A DNA stretch of 64,000 nt, taken from positions 26,673,194 through 26,737,193 of the forward strand of contig CM077149.1 in NCBI GenBank assembly GCA_039583875.1, in the 5' to 3' direction. Positions 11,879 through 22,303 of the stretch are shown here, in pieces. Position 1 is the first letter of the stretch; every line of letters begins with the position of its first letter. The stretch is from Platanthera guangdongensis (Eukaryota > Streptophyta > Magnoliopsida > Asparagales > Orchidaceae). The translations under genes were made by a program, and so were the position numbers. The notes under the pieces are model-generated. The model ran no database searches. It was not told where the DNA came from and saw only the letters and a list, made by a program, of their open reading frames with translations.

Positions 11879-12577
11879 TCTTATCAGAAAATGACAAACC
11901 CTAAGTATTCTCTAAGCTTTCATTGCCAATTTATTTTAAGAAAGTTTTTCAGCCGACTCCTCTCTGTTTTCACAGAACGGAAGCCGCCGCCGCCTCCATC
12001 TCCTCCGGCCACTGCTTCTAATTTCAGAGGATTCATTCTGAAGAAAGCTACAGATCAAGATCGACATCACTGTTCGTCTTCTCTCTCTGATTCTGTAAAA
12101 GCAAAGAAGATCCAGATCTGGGCCGAGATTTTCTTCACCGATTTCTGAAAGTGCTGCAAAGTTCATAAGAAGAAGAGTCTGGCCGTTTCATCAGATCTGA
12201 GTGGATTTACTGTTTGTAAAACTTTTCTAAAACTTTATTAATCTTGTAGGAGAAAGTTTCTCCGAGTTTGTAGGAAGTGTTATCTTCCGAGGTGTAGATC
12301 CCGTTGTTTGGATCGAGTTTGTAGGAACTTTGTTCCGAGGGTAGGATTGGTTTTTCAATCCGAGATAGTGGAGTAGCCGAGTCTAGTTGATTGCTAGATC
12401 GGTGAGGGAAAGTGGATGTACCCAAGGTCGGGGAACCAATATAAATCTTGTGTCGTTTGTGATATTGGTAGATAGTTCTGTGCTGTGCTCTAAATAATTT
12501 TTTTATTCCGCAAAAGACGCACAACTCACATATTCACCCCCCTCTAGGTGATTTAGGTTGACAACCATTTTCTTTCA

Positions 12578-12901
12578 ATCGGCCTGTGTACCGATGTATG
12601 AAGCTATATATTTGTAAAGAGAAACTTGTAAGGCCTTAAGGCCATGAGAGTTGTGTATTTGTATACATTCCTTGTTTTATATATATATATATATATATAT
12701 ATGTGGTTTATATATTTAGTGGACATTCATTATAATGAGTTCTTGTAACCTAAAATGCCTTCGCTAGAATGATCTGAACTAGGATGCGAATAGAACGTGA
12801 GTTTGATATTCATACGTAATTCCACTGTTTGTTTGTGAAATATGGCGTGGGGCCCCGGCCGGACCCACCTTATATTTCACATGACGAATAGAGGCATTAC
12901 A
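12578..12901 (+). repeat. 3' remnant of an H-like gypsy LTR, ending GGCATTACA
   Basis: Read in reverse complement it matches the start of H at 18332: TGTAATNCCTC, CATGTGANATAT, GGTCCGGCCGGGGCC, CGCTAGAATG and TGGACATTCA occur in the same order. It includes a (TA)n run at 12678-12702. Element A interrupts it on the left. No primer site follows 12901, so it may be another solo LTR. Confidence 0.6.
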
Positions 12902-14560
12902 TAGTCTCGCTGCCAACACAATATGAACCTATCGGGGTCGCACATAAGAGTGTTTAAAGAATTTGGAGGAATGGATTATGTTAGTCTTATACATATGATG
13001 AGTGAAGGACCATGTACTGGTAGGAATTGAGTGTGTTGAGTTCACTCAGCTTAGCGTCGAGTGCGTCGAGACCATTCAACGATTCATCGAGTCAAGTGTT
13101 GATTCGTCGAATGGAGTTGAGTGCGTCTAGACCATTCAATGATTCATCGATCAAGTGTTGATTTATCGAGTTGGCGTGGAGTGCGTCGAGACAAGTTGAC
13201 AATTCATCGAGTCAAGTGTTGATTTGTCGAGACTAGCATTCAGTGCGTCGAGACCACTCGACGCTTCGCCGAATCAGGTGTTGATTTGTTGAGGCGTTGA
13301 TAGCATTGACTCCACTGGATTATTACGCGAGTCAAATGTTTATTCGAAGAGTCAAGTGATGTGCTCACTGCCAGGCATTGAGTGCACTGAGTCCACTTGA
13401 CAATTCGTCGAGTCAAGGGTTGATTCGACGAATTATATTCCATATTCTACGGGTCTGTTGATAACAATGACTTCCTGTTGTTTATTCCTTTCGGTAAAAA
13501 TACAAGAAGTCTAATGGTTTTTCATGACATGCGAAAGAGAAAGACCTGTGCAAAACCCGATAATGAAAAGGCCCACAGAAACCATATCCGAAAGTCATGA
13601 TCTCATCGTCGTCGCTCTGCCTGTTTCTGGCACCTATCGTCGCCGCCTCTTATGTAGCAGATCTAGCAGTTTGTGAAGACGTAGAGTACTTAATCCAACC
13701 TAGATGTTGTGTTACAAGATTCTAATGGTTCTCCCATTCGTGTGGATCACGTGTAGAGGCGTGCATATTATTCTATGCCTGGAACTCTAACCACAAGTGT
13801 CCGCCAGTTTTATTGGAGCATCTTGGTTGAGTTGTGACTCAATCCCGCAAATGTAAATTTTGATTTACAACATATCACTTATTGATAAATGTTCATCATT
13901 AGATCCAAACTATTTTGGGTTTTCTTATTCCATTTCTGATGTGCACAAGTGTTGTGATGTATATAAAAACCCAACAGTATCAACCCATCGGAATTCCCTC
14001 CTCTTTCAACCTTTTGGTTGGGGATCTCATGCATATGAAAAAATTAGGATTTCACTTGCCCATGAATAAAGACCGTTGCCCTCAGAGATATTTTCGAAGC
14101 CACTATGAAATCTTCTATCCTGATGGAAAGGATCGCCTGGCTTTCCTCTTAACAAATCATGCTTCAGCTCTTTATTCTAACCACTGAATCTCCTTGTCCA
14201 AGCTTGTAGAGCTTTAGCCTTCAACCCTTGTTCTTTCTTCCAAGAACTTGATGAAAAAGGAGGAAAGAGAGTGATAGAAGACGAATGACTCTTCTCTTCA
14301 CCTCTTCTCTTCTTAAGTGAGTTCGGGAAAAATCCCAGCCACAAAATTCACTCTTCAAAATAAAAGAAAGGCCATGATTTTAGCTGACAAGTCAAACATA
14401 TTGCTATCACCCTGCAATATCAGTTATCGTCTGACGATATCATTAGTAGCCACTTTCAACCCAGTCTACACCACTCTTTGGCTACTCTCCGGCCATCCGA
14501 CATGTGTATACCTTCCACGTGGCACGATCGCCAACGATATCCATTGTCACCAGGTTATAT
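12902..14560. other. Degraded noncoding retroelement sequence
   Basis: No credible gene is seen. It holds a tandem array at 13045-13440, a TATATAAAAACCC at about 13955, and pyrimidine-rich stretches. The sequence CCTATCGGGGTCGCACATAAGAG (split here: CCTATCGGGG, TCGCACATAAGAG) and the ATTTGGAGGAATGG beside it look like LTR sequence, but I cannot fix ends. The right part is probably the 3' untranslated region of the minus-strand chromovirus I. Confidence 0.4.
13045..13440 (+). repeat. Tandem array, unit about 60 bp, of CGTCGAG / TCGTCGA words
   Basis: About six degenerate units read GTGCGTCGAGACC, then ATTCATCGAGTCAAGTGTTGATT and CGTCGA. The words TCATCGAG and TTCGTCGA are the same class as in the A0 LTR. 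The longer conserved unit differs from the arrays in A, where only the word repeats. Confidence 0.8.
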
Positions 14561-14563
14561 CTA

Positions 14564-15461
14564 CTAGTGAGCTCTGTTTTCCAATTTAGACTTGGGAAAC
14601 TCATCTCGCGTGGTTTGCTCACGCTCCCATGTTAGCTCTTCACAGCCACGGTTGTCCCAACTGACTTTGACCATCCTGATTGCTTTGTTTCGTAGCTGTC
14701 TGATCCCCGTGTCTTTGATACGAATGAGGCTAATCTTCGTCGTCAGGCCACTATCAACTGATACCTGATCGCCAACAATCATTTGCACATACTCTTGCAA
14801 AGCTTTCCACAATACAGATATATGAAGCATATCACGCAAACTGCTTAGCTCTGTCGAAAGATCTAATCGATAAGCAGCTTATCCAATCCGCTCAACCACT
14901 TCAAACAGACCAATATACCTCGAAGTCAACTTTTTTTAAGCCTCAAATCCTGAACAAACCTTTGAATGGATTTATTTTCAGATATACCCAAACACCAACC
15001 GCAAAATCCACATTTTGTTGCTTGGCATTGTAATACTTTGCTTGCCTATCTTGAGCAACCAATAACCGCTCTCGAATAATGTGTATAGTCAAATTTGCAT
15101 CTTTTACCTCTTTACGCATATGCAGTTTCGATTTTCCTGTTTCCGCCCAAGTTAAAGGTGGACAACACATCCTACCATTAAATCTTCAAAAGGCGCCATC
15201 TGAATGCTAGCTTGATAGTTATTATTATAGGCAAACTCGATCATATAGAGATGATCCTACGACCTCTTCCCGAAATCCATGGCGCATAGACGGACCATAC
15301 CCTCCATTGTTCTGTTCGTCCTCTCAGTCTGACCATCCATCTGCGAATGAAAGGCGATACTGAACTTCAGTTTTGTACCAAACAACTGGTGGATTAGCCT
15401 CAAATTACTCGAAGTAATGCACCAGTCTCGGTTACTGGCGATTTTACGGGGCACAGTTATT
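14564..15461 (-). pseudogene. Chromovirus integrase C-terminal half and chromodomain-like tail (element I), broken
   Basis: On the minus strand from 15454: VPRKIASNRDWCITS and FHSQMDGQTERTNRTMEG give the second half of the Ty3/gypsy integrase core. After a gap, 15170-14943 gives LVAQDRQAKYYNAKQQ and VDFAVGVWVYLKI, the integrase C-terminal region. 14839-14564 gives HISVLWKAL and LRNKAIRMVKVSW ... EELTWEREQ, the short chromodomain-like tail of Tekay/Del-type chromoviruses. Several frameshifts separate these pieces. The upstream half of the core lies at 39326-39480 across element C. Confidence 0.75.
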
Positions 15462-15734
15462 TGATGAGTACAATTATGATAGGCTTTTTATTATCATAAT
15501 TGTAAACATGTCCACTATTTTCTACCTCCCTTTGAAGTAATTTTGCGAAAATAGTTAAGAATTTGCTTTATCATGAGTAGAAGAGCATAGTTAGGAATTT
15601 CTATTATTTCATGTATTAAGCGGTCTATTTATTCCTTTAATTTTCTAATACAGGAATTGGTAACCAGTGGAGCTAGAAGTCTTGGAGCAAATAGTGGAGT
15701 TCACGGATTCGACATGGCTGATGGCATGACATGA

Positions 15735-16050
15735 ATGGGACGCACACGGGTAGGCACACGCCCGTGTTCCCTACCCGTATCCTATGTGGGATGGAATAGA
15801 AGAACTAGTGGAAAAAGACATAGCACCACACGGGTGGGAACACGCCCATGTTACTACCCGTGTCCTTTTCGGCATAATCCAACTTCGGCTGCCAACCAAT
15901 CCGTGTGCGGAGAACACGAAGAACAACACGGTCGTGTCCATACCCATGTCATCTGACACGACCCACTACCAGATGTGCCTATTCGTGTGGAACCGCCCTT
16001 GAACCGTCAACACGGCCTGTGGCACGGCCGTGTTGGAACCCATGTCCGAC
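15735..16050 (+). repeat. U3 array of ACACGG / CCGTGT palindromic words (element C, 5' LTR)
   Basis: Words such as GCACACGCCCGTGTTCC, ACACGGGTGGGAACACG, CAACACGGTCGTGTCC and GCACGGCCGTGTTGG recur at 20-50 bp spacing. Many are inverted CACG/CGTG pairs. It ends 18 bp before the TATA box. Confidence 0.88.
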
Positions 16051-16067
16051 CTTGTTTGCTAAGAGAG

Positions 16068-16076
16068 TATAAAATA
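16068..16076 (+). promoter_or_regulatory. TATA box of element C 5' LTR
   Basis: TATAAAATA after AAGAGAG, directly downstream of the palindrome array. The copy in the 3' LTR is at 38309-38317. Confidence 0.7.
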
Positions 16077-17091
16077 CCTGTAGAAAAAATAGAAGGGGAC
16101 TTTTGGATCATTTTCATTGGAAGATCTTCTGGAGCACAAAATGGAGCATCCAAGAGAATGAGGATTTGAAGGAGATTTTTGTATGCATTTAATCTTTCAT
16201 GTATCTCTCTTAATATTTCCTTTCTCTTGGTGATCTAACATTATTTATCTTTTATTTCGCATGAAACTTTAATTCGAACAATTTGGTAATCATGTATCGT
16301 ATTGTTTTCATCAAATTTGTGGTATTTTATTCATATGTAGATCTTCAAACAAAGAGAATTATCCTAGTTATGAATTTGTTATTTGCTTTACATGAATTTC
16401 AACTTTTTATATTGAGAAATTGGAAAGTTGTGATGATGTTCATATGTTCATATTTAGGTGCTATTTGTCTTTACATTTCAATTTACATGATCGAGAGATA
16501 TGTCGATTGGATAATTATAATACAGATAAATGGATTCATGGTATTTTAGAGATAGGATTTCATGAATTTATGTATTAGATATGGTACTTTACTTTACTGC
16601 AAATTTGAGGGTTGTAAATTGTTTGAGAGAAAATTTACTAACTTTGGATTAGATTTTGAATTGCTCGAGAGAGAATTTGATAATTGTTTAACCCTTACAA
16701 TACAATGAATTTGATAATCCTAGTATTACCTGATTACATAGAATTGAGTTAATGAGCGGTTATTTTCATGTGAATGCTCTTAGACTTTCGGCTTTTTATC
16801 ATCTTTAATCTTCCAATAATTATTTATCCAAGTAGTCATAGTTAGTTTAATTTAGGTTAAAAATCAGTTTTAATTATAGGTATGATAATAGAGTGAGGTT
16901 GAGTACGAGTATTCGAAAAACCCCCTTGGAATACGACACAAGATGTAGATTTCACCAATACTATGATAGATAGGTGCACTTGCCTGAAGGTTAAATCAAT
17001 CTAGCTTATGCCCATCTACATAGTTTATACTAAAGTATAGAATGAATCTGCATCAAGTTATTACTTTTTACAAAAATAATCATCAAGTTTT

Positions 17092-17110
17092 TGGCGCCGT
17101 TGCCGGGAAA
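17092..17110 (+). other. Primer-binding site of element C (tRNA-Asp type)
   Basis: TGGCGCCGTTGCCGGGAAA lies 6 bp after the LTR end. The form TGGCGCCGTTGCCGGGGA is the usual Asp-tRNA-complementary site of Athila-type elements; here one G is missing. Confidence 0.85.
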
Positions 17111-17236
17111 TCGTTTTCAATATTTTGAAAGCTTAAACTTTATTAATCTACCAATTTTTGTTTATTAACATATAACTGTAAATTAGTTTATGGAATAATT
17201 ATATCGCTTAATCTCTGTTTTGTAGCCTGTTAGTCT

Positions 17237-18331
17237 ATGACCAGGGGCAGAAATTCTGGGCTAGCACCACTTCATCCTGACCGCGAATTATTCATAACAC
17301 TAACCAAAGGGACGTGGGAATTAATACCACAGACATTTTAAACATACTATTAGAAAAGGAGAGAGTAAACCAAGGAGAGCATCATCTGAAAAATTTGGAT
17401 ACCATGGCAAACCAAAAAGAGCAAACCATGTCTGACTTTGCTAGACCAAATCTCCAAGGAACTAGGTCAAGCATCGTCGGACCACCAATAGTTACCAATA
17501 ATTTTGAATTGAAGCCTTGTGTTATACAGATGATTCAACAGTATGTCCAATATAATGGCCTGCAAGATGAAGATCCTAATACAAACTTAGCCAGATTCTT
17601 GGAGATATCTGACACATTAAAGATCAATGGCATTTCTAATGATGTGATTCAATTGAGATTATTCCCATTTTCACTAAGGCATAAGGCGAAGCAGTGGCTC
17701 AACTCAGTACCAAGCGGGTCTATTACTACTTGGGATATGATGGTCGAGAAGTTTTTGATTAAGTATTTCCCACCAGTGAAGACTGCAAAGCTAAGTAATG
17801 ACATCTCTACGTATGTTCAATTGGAGTTTGAATCGTTGTACGACACATGGGAACAATTCAAGGAACTCTTAAGGAGGTGTCCCCATCATGCACTACCTTC
17901 ATGGATTTAGATTCAGACTTTTTACAATGATCTCAACCTAGCCACTAAACAGATGATCGATGCGGCTAGTGGAGGCATCTTGAACAATAAGACACCTGAG
18001 ATGGCTCAACAGTTGATAGAAGACATGGCTATGAACAACAATCAATGGACTACCGTAAGACAAAGGCCTAATAAGCCTGCAGGAATGTATGAAGTGGATG
18101 TTGTTACTGCCTTATCCATTCAAGTGGAGAAGCTTGACCAAAAGATGGATAACCTTTCCTTAGCATCACCCTCCATCGTACCTCAACAGTGGGACCCTTT
18201 ATTTAGTGGAATGTCGGGTTGTGAACCTCAAGTGCAAGAACATGTTGACTATATGGGTAACAACATCAGACCTCCTTTCAACCAAGCAAATAACCCGTAT
18301 AGTTATACATACAATCCTGGATGGAGGGACC
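17237..18331 (+). pseudogene. gag of element C, first part, broken
   Basis: A start MTRGRNSGLAPLHPD at 17237 fits the family, and a frameshift follows. From 17404 the core reads FELKPCVIQMIQQYVQ, GLQDEDPNTNLARFLEI, QLRLFPFSLRHKAKQWL, SGSITTWDMMVEKF and RRCPHHALPSW, the Athila-type retrotransposon gag domain. A TAG at 17908-17910 replaces a sense codon. The rest (QMIDAASGGIL, MAMNNNQW, HVDYMGNN) runs to NPGWRD, where solo LTR H interrupts it. Gag continues at 29626. Confidence 0.85.
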
Positions 18332-19107
18332 TGTAATAACCTCATCCGTTCATGTGATATATTCTCGAAGGTCCGGCCGGGGCCGCACAGGATATACCAC
18401 AAAACAGACGATGAAGCTACGGAGTGATACAAGAGTAGCGCAGCGCACCTTAACACATTTCATTCTAGCGGAAGCCTATACTAATCCGTGAACTCCACAA
18501 GTGAATGTCCAACATATAACACAACTCCACGTTGTATATATCTGTCTTAGGAATGTCTTACAATAGTACAAAAATTGGGCTTATGGCCTTACATGGCTTT
18601 CAAACAGTGGCCTCAAATATTGGCGCGCAGGCCGACCACAATAAAAGAAAACACAACAAGTAAAATATAGCCGTCGAGGGCTAGCAATAGCAGTAGCAGC
18701 AGCAGCAGGGACCTCAACATTTATGCATCTCGCTTGGCTCTCCAGTACATGTATAGGGACAATCCACCCAACGGTGGCAAACAGAGGCAACGGTCAGCAT
18801 TCAGCTGACCCAATTATAATGACCCTACCCTTTTTCTCAGGGTTGCGGTAATCTTCCATGCAGGCATATGATATCACAAGCATGGCAATATATTCATCTA
18901 ATGTGCTTTCACGCACACATACCATCACAACCGTTCGCCACCCGACCCAACTGTCCGTGCACTTAGGGCACATTCTTGGTGTTCTGGCAATGCACTTGGC
19001 CACCACCGTCTCAGGGCCACAACCCAACGGTAATTCTCTTGAGCATTACTTCATGGCGTACAGTCGGAGTTCTAGTCTTACTACAGCCGGAGTTCTAGTC
19101 TTACAAC

Positions 19108-19390
19108 AGCGGGTCTTTCCTGGGTACACCAGTACTTCTTGTTACTCGTTCACAGGTACGACACCGCAATATCACAAATTTCAGGGGACTTTCTTGGGTA
19201 CACCAGTACTTCCTGTTACTCTCTTCACAGGTGGACACCCTACGACTACAAGCATCATAAAGGGCCTTTCCTGGTCATACCAGTACTTCCTGTTACTCAT
19301 TAACAGGTACGACCCAATATCACAAACATACATGGATATTTTCCTGGACTACCACTCCAGTACTTCCTGCTACTACCGTTCACAGGCATA
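19108..19390 (+). repeat. Minisatellite, four units of about 77 bp, in LTR H
   Basis: Units begin CTTTCCTGGGTACACCAGTA at about 19108, 19188, 19264 and 19341. Each holds CCAGTACTTCCTGTTACTC, TTCACAGGTACGAC and, in most, AATATCACAAA. Copies have diverged clearly. Confidence 0.85.
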
Positions 19391-19959
19391 ACCCATTGAC
19401 TCCTTAAACTACACGTTTATCACGGAGTCTTCTCCGATTCGTATGCAACATCACTAATCCAAAGCAACCTGTCCAGATGGGCTTCACACAACATGCCTAT
19501 TTCGTACTCCATTTCTGGATCTATATGCCAACAAAAAGGGGATTTCGTGCATCCACCCAAAGACTCCCAAAATCAACCACCTCTTGGTGGGGGAATCACA
19601 AACATATGACAAAAGGAAGCCTTCACATGGCTATGAAGAAAAGTCATTATCCTTGAAACCCTCTTTGGTGCCATGAGATCTAAGCTGGCTTGAAAGACTC
19701 ACAAGAGCTTTGCCTCCGCAACGTCGGGCGTAGAACGCAGCTTGACACTCTCAAGCTCCACCAGCAGCAGCCCTTCTCCTTCTTCCTCCTTCTTCCTCTC
19801 ACTTTCTCTCTCTAACTTGTAGAAAGATGAAGGCACTAATCAAATGAGAATATGTTCTCAGTTTTCGGCCTTAAGGAAATAGGAAAGAAGCTCATCCCTT
19901 GGATCCCAGCTGAAGGAATGGACAGCCACAAATTTGCCAGTAAACCTGACTTTTGCCTG

Positions 19960-20404
19960 ACACGGCCTGTGACACACCCGTGTCCCAGGCCGTGTGCCTC
20001 AATCGGTGATCAACTGACTTATCCATTCCAGTGATATGCCCATGGGACACGCCTGTATCATGGGCCATGTCACCCAACACTCCTTCAGACATGCCCGTGT
20101 TTGTGGCCGTGTTCATCAGGCTGAAAAAAATCCCAAAATCACGCGAGACTCACACGGCTTGTACCACGCCCATGTCCAAGGCCGTGTGCCCATACACGGT
20201 ACGCGACACGCCCCAGCTCAAAATCGTTAGGCTGAGTTTGTCGACCAAAGGGACATGCCCTGTGATACGCACGTGTCACAGGCCGTGTTCACTATACTCG
20301 ACAAACGTCGACCGCATCTCTACACTCGACGATCATCGAGCAACTTTCGTCGAACGCGCTGACACGCCCTACAACACGCCCGTTTCACAGGCCGTGTCCA
20401 AAGT
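19960..20404 (+). repeat. Array of GACACGCCCGTGTC / GGCCGTGTC words in LTR H, left part
   Basis: Words such as ACACACCCGTGTCCCAGG, CAGGCCGTGT, GCCCGTGTTTGTGGCCGTG and CACGTGTCACAGGCCGTG recur. Toward the right end CTCGACGATCATCGAGC and TTTCGTCGAACG appear, so two word classes are mixed. The array continues at 29486 across element B. Confidence 0.88.
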
Positions 20405-22035
20405 TGAAAGTCCACCTAGTGTCAACTATGTGCACCTATGGGGGGGGGGGGAATAGGTGACGTGTGGTTCTTCTGCGGAATTTACGGATGTACCTGCACA
20501 ATAAAAACAAAAACCACAGCACACAGAATACACAGCAAATTTATAGTGGTTCCCCGACTTGGGTACATCCACTTTCCCCCTACGACCTATCTCCCCAACA
20601 AGGGACGACTCGGTCACTTCTCCAACGGGATTGAAATCCAATCCCTTCACTAACGGAAGGAGCCCTTCCCCACGTGAGAGTCAACACTCCCACAAAACGG
20701 GTTGCACCCAACCCTTACAACACGGAACAAAAGTTCCTTTACAAAAAAAATAAATGTAGAATGTACACGTGATACAAACTTCTCTTGGAGACTACGGTGT
20801 TCCTCTTTGTTCGACGACGTGATCTTGAAGTCGATGAAGAGTCTACCACCTTGGTCTCTCTTGGAGAGGATTTCCCCGGAACCGGCGGCGGCACACGAGC
20901 GGCGGCTAGCTTCGGGATCAGTGGCTACGATGAAGAGCAGCTGCTGAACTTGGAGATCCAAACTTCGTTGCGAAGCAAGCTCGGTCTTCCAACGGTCACA
21001 CGAGGATCGGTCGTCTCGATCGATTCGGATGGGAAGTGTTTCCGATCAACAAATCGAGAGACAAAGGATCTCTGGATAGACGCGTGAGACTCAAGCCTTG
21101 CTAAGATACTGTCGCCGGAGATCGGGAAGAAGATCGATCAGTGGCGGCGACGGACTTGCGCGAGCGGCGACGGAGGCGGCGGAAAGATTTCGCGATCTTA
21201 GGGTTTCCGTGAGCTCGGCGTATTTTTCTGTCTCGGTACTGTTCAAAATACCCATGTATTTATACCCTGAAGATACATCAATTTTGACCGTTTGTGGGAC
21301 CCACAAAAGGAATCCCCAAATTCCGGTTCAAACTAGTCCAGAAGCAGAATCCGGTCCAGCAGCGATCTGAGAAAACGCCAAGTCAAAATCGGCGAGAATC
21401 GCAGACGATTCTCGACGAATCGGCGAGAATCACCAAGTGATTCTCGACGATTCGTCGAGAATCGTTTGTGATTCTCGTCGAATCACTTGTCGATTCTCAA
21501 CGAATTTGACTTTGTATTCATGGGCTGCTTGACCACTGGTTCGGCGGGAATTACAAGTAATTCTCGCCGAATCTTACTTGGCACCATTTTGAGATGGCCA
21601 GAAGGAGTCGGCGAGAATCACTGATGATTCTCGTCGATTCGGCGAGAATCACTAGTGATTCTCGCCGATTCGGCGAGAATCACTTGGTGATTCTCGTCGA
21701 ATTTGCCTTGGACGATTGTTCGTCTTCCACCTAGGAGCTGCTTCTTGATCCTCCATGCTCCTTGTTTTTGCTTGCATATGAACGGCCCTGTACTTGAAAG
21801 CAAGTGCACTCCAATAGAGAGAGTACACATAGGCCAACACACTGATCTGCTCAACGAGGGATTACGTCGTGCAGACCCGTGTATATTGACCTACTGCACC
21901 CTGACATTGGTGTGCACTTAGCGTGGAGAAACTGCAAGTACAACTTGAAAAAGTTTATCAAATACATAGTCTATTGACCTTAGCTTGTCCAGGGGCTTCT
22001 TCAAATCAGGTACATTGTGGATACAATACCCAACA
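20405..22035 (-). repeat. 3' LTR of element B
   Basis: On the minus strand it starts TGTTGGGTATTGTATCC next to the polypurine tract at 22036-22050. It matches 27854-29480 throughout. Near its other end a G-run (about 20440-20451) is longer than in the 5' copy. A TATA-like TATAAATA is at 21257-21264. Confidence 0.95.
21380..21710 (-). repeat. Palindrome array of CGAGAATC / GATTCTCG words in U3 (element B, 3' LTR)
   Basis: Inverted pairs of GGCGAGAATCAC and GTGATTCTCGTCG repeat at least six times. The pair centred on ACTAGT at 21651-21656 forms a perfect 30-bp palindrome at 21639-21668. On the minus strand the array lies about 120 bp upstream of the TATA box. Confidence 0.95.
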
Positions 22036-22050
22036 ATCTCCCCCTATTTG
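22036..22050 (-). other. Polypurine tract of element B
   Basis: The minus strand reads CAAATAGGGGGAGAT immediately before TGTTGGG, as in A0 and A. Confidence 0.85.
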
Positions 22051-22303
22051 AAGAAGCCTAAACCCTACAAGCTAAGGTGAATAGAACAAATGGAAAGGAA
22101 AGCAACTGAAAGCCATAAACTTAACATCATTAAGTGGAGTCATCCCTTACCAATACCGATTGCTTGGGAGCAAGCTGGAGCCACCTTAGCCTTGACTCCG
22201 AGAGGGTAATCTCCCCCTTTTCGGCTTCGGCAAATCGGGGTCAGTAACCTTTGGCCCGTAGCTCCCCCTCAGATCATGCATGAGTAGGAAGCTTCTGTAG
22301 TCT

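Larger units (their letters stand above)
2001..12577 (+). mobile_element. Element A: SIRE-type Ty1/copia retrotransposon, decayed, lacking own 5' LTR
   Basis: The order is gag leader, gag with two zinc knuckles, protease, integrase, RT, RNase H, a spacer array, an env-like ORF, a polypurine tract and a 3' LTR. Integrase before RT marks Ty1/copia. Two CCHC boxes and a third ORF are typical of the SIRE lineage. The leader GTTAACACCTTGA matches B just downstream of B's primer site, but in A the site itself and the native 5' LTR are gone. The LTR at 407-2000 is of a different family from the 3' LTR at 10691-12577. Confidence 0.8.
10691..12577 (+). repeat. 3' LTR of element A (TGTTGGGTATT...TTTCA)
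   Basis: It starts after the polypurine tract and ends near TTCTTTCA. It is about 1.9 kb long. U3 holds the CTCGAG array and a TATA box (11870). The U5 side has the SIRE-lineage block GTGGATGTACCCAAGG, GGGGAACCA, ATCTTGTGT and the CCCCCCTCTAGGTG terminus. The flank from 12578 matches solo LTR H in reverse complement, so A was inserted in such an LTR. Confidence 0.85.
15462..17085 (+). repeat. 5' LTR of element C
   Basis: It runs TGATGAGTACAATTATGA ... AATAATCATCA and matches 37702-39325 along its whole length (both 1624 bp). U3 holds an ACACGG/CCGTGT array at 15735-16050 and TATAAAATA follows at 16068. Confidence 0.93.

Noticed and set aside
12676..12702. TA-rich run as a possible regulatory site
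   Set aside because: It is a simple (TA)n microsatellite in LTR debris.
12902..13980. A complete solo LTR with TATA box at about 13955
   Set aside because: Matching TG/CA ends and a target duplication could not be found, so boundaries are not supported.
20650..21370. Several 70-100-codon ORFs inside the LTRs of element B (also 28095-28815)
   Set aside because: They lie in GC-rich LTR sequence, occur in both LTR copies and on both strands, and match no family.
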